In this document: positions 50,912-59,502 of the stretch, piece after piece | Layout: each line of letters begins with the position of its first letter | How positions within the stretch are numbered: position 1 is the stretch's first letter | NCBI RefSeq assembly: GCF_004366635.1 | Contig: NZ_SORN01000005.1 | Location: 27,737-91,736, forward strand | Direction: 5' to 3' | From: Roseinatronobacter bogoriensis DSM 18756 | GTDB lineage: Bacteria; Pseudomonadota; Alphaproteobacteria; Rhodobacterales; Rhodobacteraceae | Length of the DNA: 64,000 nucleotides | Program-made: the position numbers and the translations under genes | The notes under the pieces: model-generated | The model's input: the letters and a program-made list of their open reading frames with translations, nothing else | Databases searched by the model: none | Told to the model about the DNA's origin: nothing

Positions 50912-51805
50912 CTATCCGGCAACGCGGCGCAAATGGCCTGCGCCCTGACGGCTGGCCCATTCTGCACTGGCCTTGATCCCGCCAAGGGGGAACAGATGTA
51001 TCTGCGCGGGGGCTGCATCTGGGTTGGCCTGTGTGTTGCGCGCGAGGTCATGAAGAATGTCATCAGGCTCGAACGGGGCCAGAAGCTTGCTGAGATCGCG
51101 CGCGCGTTTCTTGAGAACAGAAAGCGATGGGCCAACACCACAGGAGACGGCAAATTTTATCAGGGTTTGAAGTTTGGCCGGACCTGCCAGCCCAAGATGC
51201 ACCGGTAGGGAAATGCCATCGCGCCGCAGGCCTGAAATCCAGTCACTAGCACTATTGGCATCGAACATGAATTGCGTGACGATGGCCATTTCAACGCCGG
51301 TATCTTTGGCGTGCTGCGCTTTCCAGCGCAATGCGGCATCGACCTGTGTTGTGCGGCCATCGGGGTCAATGTCGCGATTACCCTCTGGATGGCCGGCCAC
51401 GTGCAGGCGTTTGAACCCGGCCTTGTGAAACGCCTCGCTTTGCAGCATCTCGATTGAAGAGGTGAAGTCACCCACTGGTTTCTTGTTTCCGCCCGCGATG
51501 ACCAAAGCCTGATCTATCCCGGCGTCATTTTTATAGCGGGCAATCCAGTCGTTCAATGTGGCAATATCCGGGATCGAGCGGGCCGGAAAATGTGGCATGA
51601 CCTCAAACCCGTCATTTGTCAGTCGGCGCGCGGTTGCGAGCATGTCCTTGAACGGGGTGCCGTCGATATGGGCAATATAGACGCGCGTGCCAACAGGGAG
51701 CAGCGTCTTGAAGTCATCAATCTTCGCGGCTGTTCTGGGCATCACCTCTATGGAGTAGCCCTGAAGCAGGTCAGCACCGGTCGTGAATCGAGTCGCATCT
51801 GTCAT
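50912..51805 (-). CDS. metF: Methylenetetrahydrofolate reductase-like protein
   Basis: A 297-residue TIM-barrel protein of the MTHFR family. YSIEVMPRTAAKIDD has the N-terminal element, PHFPARSIPDIATLNDWIARYKNDAG follows, ALVIAGGNKKPVGDFTSSIEML, HVAGHPEGNRDID and QFMFDANSASDW are the folate/FAD regions. It reduces methylene-THF, or in catabolic settings oxidises methyl-THF. THF-dependent O- or S-demethylation (e.g. DmdA here) makes methyl-THF. ATG 51805 is preferred to 51820 because GGAGG lies between them. Two identical palindromes sit upstream. Confidence 0.78.
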   Translation of the reverse strand: MTDATRFTTGADLLQGYSIEVMPRTAAKIDDFKTLLPVGTRVYIAHIDGTPFKDMLATARRLTNDGFEVMPHFPARSIPDIATLNDWIARYKNDAGIDQALVIAGGNKKPVGDFTSSIEMLQSEAFHKAGFKRLHVAGHPEGNRDIDPDGRTTQVDAALRWKAQHAKDTGVEMAIVTQFMFDANSASDWISGLRRDGISLPVHLGLAGPAKLQTLIKFAVSCGVGPSLSVLKKRARDLSKLLAPFEPDDILHDLARNTQANPDAAPAQIHLFPLGGIKASAEWASRQGAGHLRRVAG

Positions 51806-51826
51806 GATTATTTCCTCCACCTGCCA

Positions 51827-51840
51827 TCATGTATACATAA
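51827..51840. promoter_or_regulatory. Palindromic operator copy 1 upstream of metF
   Basis: TCATGTATACATAA contains the perfect palindrome ATGTATACAT (51829-51838), lying 24 bp before the metF ATG at 51805. GntR-family regulators use such GTATAC-centred sites. An identical copy lies 63 bp to the right. Confidence 0.6.
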
Positions 51841-51889
51841 TTTGCGAATAAATGCAAACTAAGTGCATTATCTGGCAAATATTTGATGA

Positions 51890-51903
51890 TCATGTATACA
51901 TAA
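51890..51903. promoter_or_regulatory. Palindromic operator copy 2 upstream of metF
   Basis: A second TCATGTATACATAA (palindrome 51892-51901). The centre-to-centre distance from copy 1 is exactly 63 bp, six helical turns, which places both on one face of the helix and suggests looping or cooperative binding. The copy ends 8 bp short of the flotillin stop at 51912, so it cannot serve that gene. Confidence 0.6.
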
Positions 51904-51911
51904 AGCTCGTG

Positions 51912-53453
51912 TCAATCATCCCGATCGCGGCGGCGGCGCGTGTCATCATAGCGGATATCATCCTGCACCCGCTGCAAAAGTCGGTTCAGGCCCGGCGCAT
52001 GGACTGTCTGTTCCAGCACCGATTCAAGCGCCTGCAACACCGCCCCGCGCGACCCTTCGACGCTGCCCACCTGCGTGATGTCGATCTTGCCGATCTTCTC
52101 GACTGGTTTGACCATCTCTGCGACAAGCTTGGGCATGGACTCCAGCCGCGCAAGTTCGGCTTCATGGGCCAGTACTTCGGGCGTGCGCTGGTTCTCGGCG
52201 GCGATGCGCAGTTGCAGGGCGGATATCTGCGCCTCTTGTAGCTTGAGCTGCGCGCTGGCTTCCAACTCGGTGGTTTGCAGTTTGGCATCGGCGGATTTGC
52301 GGGCAGAGTCGGCAGCAATCTCATTGCGGCGGGCTGCGGCCTCGGCCTCGGCCTCGGCAGCGATGCGGGTCAGGATGCGGCGGCGTTCGGCCTCGGCCTC
52401 GGCGCGGGCTGTTTCGACCGCTTCCTGCGCGCGCACGGCGTCGGCGCGGGCCAGATCGGCCTCGGCCAAGGCGCGACTTTCTTCCTGACTTTTTGCGGCG
52501 ATGGAAATCGCGCGGTCCTGTTCGGCCAGTTCCAACGCACGGGCGCGCAGAATTTCTGCCTCTCGAATGGATTGTTCGCGGGCAATATCGGCGGCCTGAA
52601 TCCCCTGTTCCATCTGTATGCGCGCTTCGGCGCTGGCGCGCTCTGCCTCGGCCTTTGCGCGGGCAACTTCGGCCAATTGGGCCGACATCAGGGTTTCAAC
52701 CTGTTGCGTCTGTGCAATTTCTGCGCGGCGTTCTTCCAACTCAATATCAAGCTGCTTGCGCGCGGCTTCCATTGCGGCGCGGCGCACGCTGACTTGCGTT
52801 TCTGACTCGATCTCGGCGCGGTCGCGCTTGGACTGGGCGATCACTTGCGACAGTTTGCGCAGACCTTCGGCGTTGAAGGCGTTGTTTTCGTCCAGCGCCG
52901 CGAAGGGCGTCTGGTCAAGTGCGGTCAGCGCCACGGCATCCAATTGCAGCCCATAGCCCGACACACTGGCCCCGACAGTTTCGCGGATGCTGGCCATGAA
53001 TTCTGCACGGCCTTCGTGCAATTCATCCATGCTGCGTGTGGCCGCGACCGAGCGTAGGGCATCGACGAAAATCCCTTCCAGCAATTCGCGCAGGTCACCT
53101 GCCTGAAAGCTGCGCCGCCCAAGGGCCTGTGCGGCGCGTGCAACGCTTGCGTCTTGCGGCGGGACAGACAGGTAAAACTCTGCCCCCACATCAATGCGCA
53201 GCTTGTCGCGCGTGATTAATGCCTGATCAGCGCGGCGATCCACTTGCAAACGGATGGTCTGCATGTTGACGCGCGTCACCTCATGAAACCACGGCAGGGC
53301 CAGCAACCCTCCATCAATGACAACGCGCCGTCCACCGATGCCCGTGCGCACCAGACTGACCGCATTGCTTGCGCGCTCGTAAAATGCCGCGGCCAGTGCA
53401 ATCAGCACCGCGATCAGCACAATCAGCGCGATGATCCAGAAAATCACAGTCAT
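51912..53453 (-). CDS. Flotillin/SPFH-domain membrane protein
   Basis: A 513-residue protein. One N-terminal helix (about 3-25) anchors an SPFH domain (VVIDGGLLALPWFHEVTRVNMQTIRLQVDRR, LITRDKLRIDVGAEFYLSV). Residues about 205-420 are a long Ala/Glu coiled coil with repeats such as AEAERRRILTRIAAEAEAEAAARR, typical of flotillin/YqiK oligomers. It marks functional membrane microdomains. It lies 31 bp after the SDR on the same strand, so it may belong to the liv-ALDH operon or have its own promoter. The end (RYDDTRRRRDRDD) is highly charged. Confidence 0.85.
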   Translation of the reverse strand: MTVIFWIIALIVLIAVLIALAAAFYERASNAVSLVRTGIGGRRVVIDGGLLALPWFHEVTRVNMQTIRLQVDRRADQALITRDKLRIDVGAEFYLSVPPQDASVARAAQALGRRSFQAGDLRELLEGIFVDALRSVAATRSMDELHEGRAEFMASIRETVGASVSGYGLQLDAVALTALDQTPFAALDENNAFNAEGLRKLSQVIAQSKRDRAEIESETQVSVRRAAMEAARKQLDIELEERRAEIAQTQQVETLMSAQLAEVARAKAEAERASAEARIQMEQGIQAADIAREQSIREAEILRARALELAEQDRAISIAAKSQEESRALAEADLARADAVRAQEAVETARAEAEAERRRILTRIAAEAEAEAAARRNEIAADSARKSADAKLQTTELEASAQLKLQEAQISALQLRIAAENQRTPEVLAHEAELARLESMPKLVAEMVKPVEKIGKIDITQVGSVEGSRGAVLQALESVLEQTVHAPGLNRLLQRVQDDIRYDDTRRRRDRDD

Positions 53454-53484
53454 CTCCTTGGTCCTTTCCGGCCAGTTTCGCGTA

Positions 53485-54249
53485 TTATAACCCGTCGCGG
53501 CGGCAGAGCCTCTGCGCCGTCAGGCCGCCATCCGTGGCCAGATTGGCCCCTGTCATTCCCTTTGACAGATCGGACAGCAAAAAGAGCGCCGCATGTGCGG
53601 CGTGTTCGGTGCCGCGCGGGGCGCTCTCGCCCGTTGCAGCAGAAATTTCCGGTGGCAGGTGCCCGTCAGCGGTGGCGGGCGTCAATGTGTTGATCCGCAC
53701 GCCCTGCGCGGCCCATGTCCAGCACTGCGCCATTGCCCATGCTGACAAGGCCCAGCCGACAGTCTGGCTTGCGCGCGAGGGGTCAAGGTTCAGCCCCCAG
53801 CGGGGGATGAACCCGTCCACGGCGTCATGGCGCAATGTCATGGCTGCGCGGATCTCGGGCAGGGTGTCGGCCCAATGATGCGTCATTGGCGCACCGCGCA
53901 GCACAATGGATGCGCCCTGTGCCAGTCGCGGGGCCAGTTCCTGCACCAAGATGCGCGGGGCAAGCAAGCCTTGCAACAGCACATCGCGCGGATTGCCATC
54001 TGGCAGGGCGGGCAGAAGCGCGATCCCGTCCAACCCTTCTGGCAGGGCAGTGGCGGCGGCGCGCAGGGCGTCCGCGTCTGATAGGTCCGCCATGTAAAAG
54101 GCGCTTAGCCCCTCGAAATTACGGCTCTGGTCGATGCCATGCACCTCTGCGCCGGTGGCCTCTGCCGCTGCCGCAAGCGCCAGCCCAAGACCCGAGGCCG
54201 AGCCGAGAACCGCGATGCGCTTGCCAGAGAGGAGAGCGGGCAGGGTCAT
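53485..54249 (-). CDS. Short-chain dehydrogenase of the coniferyl-alcohol dehydrogenase type with altered active site
   Basis: A 254-residue SDR. GSASGLG (about 16-22) binds NAD(P), and the C-terminal GMTGANLATDGGLTAQRL is the family end. The active site is not standard: where YxxSK is expected the sequence reads WALSA, so the catalytic Tyr and Lys are replaced by Trp and Ala, and the Ser strand reads VLRGAP. The overall layout resembles CalA. It lies 3 bp after an aldehyde dehydrogenase in the same operon. It may be a non-catalytic or differently working homologue. Confidence 0.7.
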   Translation of the reverse strand: MTLPALLSGKRIAVLGSASGLGLALAAAAEATGAEVHGIDQSRNFEGLSAFYMADLSDADALRAAATALPEGLDGIALLPALPDGNPRDVLLQGLLAPRILVQELAPRLAQGASIVLRGAPMTHHWADTLPEIRAAMTLRHDAVDGFIPRWGLNLDPSRASQTVGWALSAWAMAQCWTWAAQGVRINTLTPATADGHLPPEISAATGESAPRGTEHAAHAALFLLSDLSKGMTGANLATDGGLTAQRLCRRDGL

Positions 54250-54252
54250 GGG

Positions 54253-55725
54253 TCAGAACACCGGCGGGAAGGGCCGACCGCCCCGATCAAGGGTGATCCA
54301 GCGGGTTTCGGTAAATGTCTCGATCGACCAGCGCCCGCCATGCCGCCCCAGACCCGACGCCTTCGACCCGCCAAAGGGCACATGCGGTTCATCATTCACC
54401 GAGGAACAATTCACATGGCACATCCCGGTTTCCAGTTTGCGCGCCATTGCAAGCGCGCGGGCTTCATCCTGCGTGATGATCCCGGCAGACAGGCCATATT
54501 CCGTGTCATTATTTAGGGCGATGGCCTCGTCATCCGTGGCGAAGGGTATAACCGGCACAACTGGGCCGAAGGTTTCATCCTGATAGACCAGCATATCGGG
54601 GGTGACATTGGTCAGGATCGTGGGTTCCACAAAACGGCCCTTGATCCCACCGCCCACGACGATCTGCGCGCCCTTGGCGATGGCATCGTCAAGCTGCGCC
54701 TTGACCCGTTCAACCTGCCTGTCATTGATCAGCGGACCAATGACATTGGCCTTGTCGGCTGTATCGCCAACTTTCAATTTTGCTGCACGGGCCGCAAATT
54801 TTTCCAGAAACTCATCATAAATTTTCTCATGCACCAACACTTTTTCAACACTCATGCAGATCTGGCCCTGATGCATGAAACTGCCGAAATTGGCCGCCTG
54901 TGTGGCGCGTTCCATATCGGCATCTTCCAGAATGATCAGGCTGTCCTTGCCACCAAGTTCCACACAGGCCTTTTTCAGATGTGCGCCTGCCTTGGCCGCA
55001 ATCGCGCGCCCCACCGGGGTCGAGCCGGTAAAGGACACGCCCTTGACCAGCGGGTTTTCCACCATCTCGTCGCCCATCTCGGCCACGCTTTCGCGTGAAC
55101 AGGTGATGACATTGAAAACACCTGCGGGAATGCCCGCCTCTTCCAGCACTTCGGCAAAGAAAATACCGCCCAGATAGGGTGTGTCCTCGGACGGTTTAAG
55201 CACGATTGTATTGCCCGCCGCCAAAGCAAATGCGAAGCCGCGCGCGGTCAGGATGCCGGGGAAATTCCACGGGCTGATGACCGAGATCACACCCATCGGG
55301 AAACGCTGCGCCGTGGACAGTTTGCCATATTCGCTGGGCAGGATTTCACCTGACGCCTGATAGCAACTGGCCGAAGCCGACCGGAACACTTCGGGGATAT
55401 AATGGGCCTCGAATGCGCCCTTGCCGAACCAACCACCCCCTTCGGCCTGCACGGCGGCAATGAAGTCCGGCGCGCGGCGCTCGAACACATCCGCGATGTG
55501 ATGCACCAGTTTCGCGCGCTCGGTATATTTCAGCGCGGCCCAATCGGGGAAGGCACGTTGCGCAGCCTCGATTGCGGCGCGGGCATCGGCGCGGGTGCCA
55601 TCGGGTGCTTCGGCCCACAGGCTGCCATCATTCGGGTTGATGTCGGCGAAGTTGCGCGCAGCTTGTCGCCACTGACCATCAATATACATGCCGCGTAGGC
55701 TTTTGGGGGCTTTCGCATCAAGCAT
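54253..55725 (-). CDS. Aldehyde dehydrogenase, vanillin/benzaldehyde dehydrogenase-like
   Basis: A 490-residue ALDH. ISPWNFPGILTARGFAFALAAGNTIVLKPSEDTPY binds NAD, CVELGGKDSLIILEDAD contains the general base and FMHQGQICMSVEKVLV holds the nucleophile Cys. GRFVEPTILTNVTPDMLVYQDETFGPV is usual. The FGFSHG-like aromatic-aldehyde features and the GKDS motif match the vanillin/benzaldehyde branch. It lies between livF (1 bp gap) and the CalA-like SDR, so it may oxidise an imported aromatic aldehyde. Substrate is inferred. Confidence 0.82.
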   Translation of the reverse strand: MLDAKAPKSLRGMYIDGQWRQAARNFADINPNDGSLWAEAPDGTRADARAAIEAAQRAFPDWAALKYTERAKLVHHIADVFERRAPDFIAAVQAEGGGWFGKGAFEAHYIPEVFRSASASCYQASGEILPSEYGKLSTAQRFPMGVISVISPWNFPGILTARGFAFALAAGNTIVLKPSEDTPYLGGIFFAEVLEEAGIPAGVFNVITCSRESVAEMGDEMVENPLVKGVSFTGSTPVGRAIAAKAGAHLKKACVELGGKDSLIILEDADMERATQAANFGSFMHQGQICMSVEKVLVHEKIYDEFLEKFAARAAKLKVGDTADKANVIGPLINDRQVERVKAQLDDAIAKGAQIVVGGGIKGRFVEPTILTNVTPDMLVYQDETFGPVVPVIPFATDDEAIALNNDTEYGLSAGIITQDEARALAMARKLETGMCHVNCSSVNDEPHVPFGGSKASGLGRHGGRWSIETFTETRWITLDRGGRPFPPVF

Positions 55726-55726
55726 C

Positions 55727-56920
55727 TCAGATCTCCTTGTCGAATTGTGTCGAGCCGGGGCGGCGGCGCCAGACTTGCACCTTGCCGGTGTCGGCTGGCT
55801 TGGTCGAAGGTGTCGCGGGTGGTGTTGGAGCGCCCTCGGTGTGGGGCGTGGTCGCAGGGCGCTGTCGGTCGCGGATCGAGGGGCGCAGCGGGGGCAGGGC
55901 GCTGCGGTTTGGCGCGCGGCACTGGCGCGCGGCGGTTTCGATCTGTGTCAGCGCCGCGCGCAGCCTGTCGCTTTGCGCCGCCGGCATCGCCGTGGTCCGC
56001 TTGACAGAAGCAGGGGCCGCGCGGGGCACTGTCTTGGGTTCGGGTCGGGCGCTGGCACGCGCAAGCAGGGCGTTCATATCCACACCTGAAATAGCGGCCG
56101 CTGATATGCTTTTTGCAGGCTTTGGCCGCACCGTGACAGAGGCGGGTTTGGGTGCGGCGGGTTTGGTTGCGGTGCCGGTGAGTTCCGCAGGGCGGGGTGC
56201 GGATTTAGACCCGCCGCCACCAAGATAGGCGGCCTGCACAGCCGGGTCATTGCGCAGCACCTCGGCCCGGTCCTCGCGCAGGATCTCACCATTTTCCAGC
56301 AGATATCCGCGATCGGCAATCCCAAGGCTAAGCCGGGCATTCTGTTCAACCAGCAAAATGCCAAGTCCCGCTTCGCGCACGGCCTTCAGGTTCTGAAACA
56401 ACTCTTTCGACAAAAGCGGCGACAGGCCCAGCGACGGTTCGTCCAGCATCAGGATGACGGGGTTGGACATCATCGCGCGGCCAATCGCGACCATCTGCTG
56501 TTCGCCCCCTGACATGGTGCGCGCGATCTGGTTCGCGCGCTCTTCCAGCTTGGGGAACAGGCTGATCAGCCGGTCATAGACCTGCGCCTGATCTTCGCGG
56601 GCGCGTTCGGGGTTGGCCCCCAGCATCAGATTGTCGCGCACGCTCAGATCGCCGAATATGCCGCGCCCTTCTGGCACCAGTGCCACACCGCGTTCGACCA
56701 CCTTATGTGGCGGCAAACCCAGAAGGGCCTCGCCTGACATGGTAACCGACCCGCTGACGCGCCCTTCGCAGATGCCTGCAATGGATTTGAGAAGCGTGGA
56801 TTTGCCCGCGCCATTGGTGCCCAGAATAACTGCAATCTCGCCCGGCGCGACATGCAGCGATGCCCCGTCAAGCGCGCGGTGCTTGCCATAGGTGGCGCTT
56901 AGTCCCTTGACCTCAAGCAT
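55727..56920 (-). CDS. livF: Branched-chain amino acid-type ABC ATPase LivF with long Pro/Ala-rich tail
   Basis: A 397-residue ATPase against a usual 235. The core (1-237) is complete: GTNGAGKST (about 34-42), MSGGEQQMVAIGRAMM, ILMLDEPSLGLSPLL and the H-like switch. It ends in AAYLGGGG. The remaining 160 residues are low-complexity Ala/Pro/Arg/Thr (APRPAELTGTATKPAAPKP, TTPHTEGAPTPPATPSTKP) with no recognisable domain. It overlaps livG by 8 bp, and the next ALDH begins 1 bp after its stop. The tail could be a linker or docking segment; a frameshift fusion seems unlikely because the codon use stays in one frame. Confidence 0.88.
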   Translation of the reverse strand: MLEVKGLSATYGKHRALDGASLHVAPGEIAVILGTNGAGKSTLLKSIAGICEGRVSGSVTMSGEALLGLPPHKVVERGVALVPEGRGIFGDLSVRDNLMLGANPERAREDQAQVYDRLISLFPKLEERANQIARTMSGGEQQMVAIGRAMMSNPVILMLDEPSLGLSPLLSKELFQNLKAVREAGLGILLVEQNARLSLGIADRGYLLENGEILREDRAEVLRNDPAVQAAYLGGGGSKSAPRPAELTGTATKPAAPKPASVTVRPKPAKSISAAAISGVDMNALLARASARPEPKTVPRAAPASVKRTTAMPAAQSDRLRAALTQIETAARQCRAPNRSALPPLRPSIRDRQRPATTPHTEGAPTPPATPSTKPADTGKVQVWRRRPGSTQFDKEI

Positions 56921-57650
56921 CCTCGTCAGCCCCCAGATACGCGCGGATCACTTCTTCATCGGCCAGCACCTCAGTAGGGGTGCCTTCGGCGATCTTGGCC
57001 CCCGAAGACATGACCACACAGCGGTCGCACAGGCTACGAATTGCGTCCATCACATGTTCAACCAGAATGATTGTGCGTCCTTCGTCGCGCAGCGACTTGA
57101 TAAGGTCGATGCCTGTCTCCAACTCTGTCGGGTTCAGCCCGGCCAGCCATTCATCCAGCAGCAGCACTTCAGGCTCGCAGGCCAGAGCGCGTGCAAGCTC
57201 GACACGTTTGGTGTTGATATAGGTCAGGCTGGACACGGGCATGTTGATCTGCCGCCCCAGCCCCACGCGCTCCAGCAGGGTGCGGGCGAAACTCTCTGCC
57301 TCGGCTCCCCAGCGCTTGCGATGGCCAAAGGCAGCACCTGCAATCACATTCTCGACCACGCTGAGTTCTGGCAGAAGCCGCACAAGCTGGAAGGTCCGCG
57401 CCACACCCTGACGGGCGATGCGGTGGGCAGGTTTGCCCGCAATCTCTTGCCCGTTCAGGCGGATTGACCCGGATGAGGGCGGGAAGGTGCCAGAGATCAT
57501 GTTGATCATCGTGGACTTGCCCGAACCATTGGGGCCGATAATGCCCAGAACCTCGTTATGGTTGACATCAAAGACCATCTCGCGCACGGCCACCAGCCCG
57601 CCAAAGCGTTTGGTTACGTCGCGCACTTCCAGAACCACGCGTGCCATCAA
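56913..57650 (-). CDS. livG: Branched-chain amino acid-type ABC ATPase LivG
   Basis: A 245-residue ATPase of normal length. GPNGSGKST (P-loop), VGLGRQINMPVSSLTYINTKRVELARALACEPEVLLLDEWLAGLNPTE (signature and Walker B) are clear. The usual signature LSGG is less exact here (YINTKR). It pairs with LivF on the membrane pair LivHM. Overlaps livM by 4 bp. Confidence 0.9.
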   Translation of the reverse strand: MMARVVLEVRDVTKRFGGLVAVREMVFDVNHNEVLGIIGPNGSGKSTMINMISGTFPPSSGSIRLNGQEIAGKPAHRIARQGVARTFQLVRLLPELSVVENVIAGAAFGHRKRWGAEAESFARTLLERVGLGRQINMPVSSLTYINTKRVELARALACEPEVLLLDEWLAGLNPTELETGIDLIKSLRDEGRTIILVEHVMDAIRSLCDRCVVMSSGAKIAEGTPTEVLADEEVIRAYLGADEDA

Positions 57651-58573
57651 TGCCCCCCCGACCCGAAACGGTGGCGCAGCCGTTCATAAAGGCCGACAAA
57701 ACCGCCCGGCAGAACGTAAACAATCACCAGAAACGCAATCCCCAGCAGCAAAAGCGTCTGGTTGGGCGCGTTGCGAGAGATGAATTCCCACAGCAGCGTG
57801 AACGGGATAACGCCTGCCAAAGGTCCCCAAAGCCGCCCCGTTCCCCCCAGAAGCGCCATGATAACCACCTGAAAGGACAGGATCGGCGCGAAAGCGGTCG
57901 AGGGCTCGATATAGATGTAACGCGGTGCCATCATCGCCCCCACCACAGCGGCCACTGCGCCCGAGATCATGAACAGCAGAACCTTGGCCGCAGCAGTGTC
58001 GATGCCCGAATGTTTCGCAACGGTTTCGTCATTGCCGATGATGCGCAGGGCAAAGCCCAGACGCGACCGCGCGATCAGCCAACCCACCAGAAAGACAAGC
58101 GCCGCCATGCCGATCAGTTGCCAATAGATGTCGCGTTCAGTGATGGATGTCAGCACATACATGCCGCGCTGGCCGGTACGGTTTTGCACCCATGTCACCA
58201 CCTGGCGCACCAGTTCGGCCAGCCCCAGTGTGAAGATCACGAAATAAACACCGGACAGGCGCAATGTGACAAGCCCCACAAGCGCCGCGAGCACTGCCCC
58301 CAGTCCCGCTGCGATGATCGGCAGCACCCACATTGGCAGCGTTTGAAAGCCCAGGCCGGTCACGAATGTGCCCAGCCCGAAAAAGGCCGCTGTCGCAAGC
58401 GAGATGTAATGCGTTGGCCCGGAAAACAGCGCCCAGCTTGTGGCCAGCACTGTGAACATGGCCATCGTCGTCGCGATGGAGAGGATGTAGCCGGTGTCAT
58501 ATAGCGGCAGCAGGGCAACAAGCCCAAGCGCCAATGCGGCAAGAAATAGATTGCGAAGATCGCGCATGCTCAT
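57647..58573 (-). CDS. livM: Branched-chain amino acid-type ABC permease LivM
   Basis: A 308-residue permease with about 9 helices. LYDTGYILSIATTMAMFTVLATSWALFSGPTHYISLATAAFFGLG and RLSGVYFVIFTLGLAELVRQVV are the LivM marks, with a loop ERDIYWQLIGMAALVFLVGWLIARSRLGFALRIIGNDETVAKHSGID. Overlaps both neighbours by 4 bp. In this operon it likely imports an aromatic or other non-amino-acid substrate. Confidence 0.9.
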   Translation of the reverse strand: MSMRDLRNLFLAALALGLVALLPLYDTGYILSIATTMAMFTVLATSWALFSGPTHYISLATAAFFGLGTFVTGLGFQTLPMWVLPIIAAGLGAVLAALVGLVTLRLSGVYFVIFTLGLAELVRQVVTWVQNRTGQRGMYVLTSITERDIYWQLIGMAALVFLVGWLIARSRLGFALRIIGNDETVAKHSGIDTAAAKVLLFMISGAVAAVVGAMMAPRYIYIEPSTAFAPILSFQVVIMALLGGTGRLWGPLAGVIPFTLLWEFISRNAPNQTLLLLGIAFLVIVYVLPGGFVGLYERLRHRFGSGGH

Positions 58574-59439
58574 GTCGGTTTCTTTCCGAACAGGCCCTGC
58601 GGGCGGAACAACAGAATGCCCAGAAACAGCACATAGGCGGCGGCAAGTGTCAGGCCGGGGTCGATAACGCGGGCAACGAAAGTTTCGGCAACGCCCAGGA
58701 TCAATGCCGCGACGATGGTGCCGCGAATATCGCCCACGCCGCCCATGATGACAATAATCAGCGCTTTCATCGTGAAAAGCACACCGACTGACGCATCCAG
58801 CGTGAAGAACATCGAGATCAGCGCCCCGCCAGAGGCCGTAACCGCCCCGCCAAGACCGAAGGCCAGTGCCGATACGGCGGGCACGTCAATTCCGACAAGC
58901 CGGGCTGATTCCGGGCTGACTGCGACCGCGCGCATCCGCAATCCGGCGCGTGTATAGCTTAGCCATAGCCAGAGTGCGGCGGCGATCAGCGATGCAATGG
59001 AAAATGCCACGACCCGGTTTTGTGCGTATGAAGACCCGAATATATCCAGCCGCCCTGACAGGTAAGAGTAGTTGAAATACCCGCCACCAAATGCCCATGT
59101 CATGATGCCGACAAGCGCGAAAGACAGCCCGAATGTTGCAAGAATGCTGTCCACCTCCAGCGCGCCGCGCGATTTGGCACGTTTGACCAGTGGGCGCAGC
59201 ATGATCCGGTAGATCAGCCAGTTGACCACAAAGGCCAGTGGCGCGACGACCAGCAGCGCCGCAATCGGGCTGACCTGTCCGGCCGTATAGACCCAGAAGG
59301 CCGCAAATCCGCCAGCGACCAGCATCTCGCCATTGGCCAGATTCATGATACGGGCGACGCCATATTGCAGGTTCAACCCCATTGCGATCAACGCATAGGT
59401 GCCCCCCAGCAACAGGCCGGTGATCAGGATGAAGAACAT
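58570..59439 (-). CDS. livH: Branched-chain amino acid-type ABC permease LivH
   Basis: A 289-residue permease with about 8 helices. It opens LITGLLLGGTYALIAMGLNLQYGVARIMNLANGEMLVAGGFAAF and contains TRAGLRMRAVAVSPESARLVGIDV, both LivH signatures. It starts 63 bp after livJ and overlaps livM by 4 bp. Heterodimer partner of LivM. Confidence 0.9.
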   Translation of the reverse strand: MFFILITGLLLGGTYALIAMGLNLQYGVARIMNLANGEMLVAGGFAAFWVYTAGQVSPIAALLVVAPLAFVVNWLIYRIMLRPLVKRAKSRGALEVDSILATFGLSFALVGIMTWAFGGGYFNYSYLSGRLDIFGSSYAQNRVVAFSIASLIAAALWLWLSYTRAGLRMRAVAVSPESARLVGIDVPAVSALAFGLGGAVTASGGALISMFFTLDASVGVLFTMKALIIVIMGGVGDIRGTIVAALILGVAETFVARVIDPGLTLAAAYVLFLGILLFRPQGLFGKKPT

Positions 59440-59502
59440 CGCACTCTCGTTCTGCTTGGCAGCAATCAGCGCGCGGGTCTGTCCCCGCGCGCTGTGTGGG
59501 GA

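Noticed and set aside
57641..58504. 287-codon plus-strand frame opposite livM
   Set aside because: Gln/His/Arg-rich composition typical of the complement of hydrophobic membrane codons.
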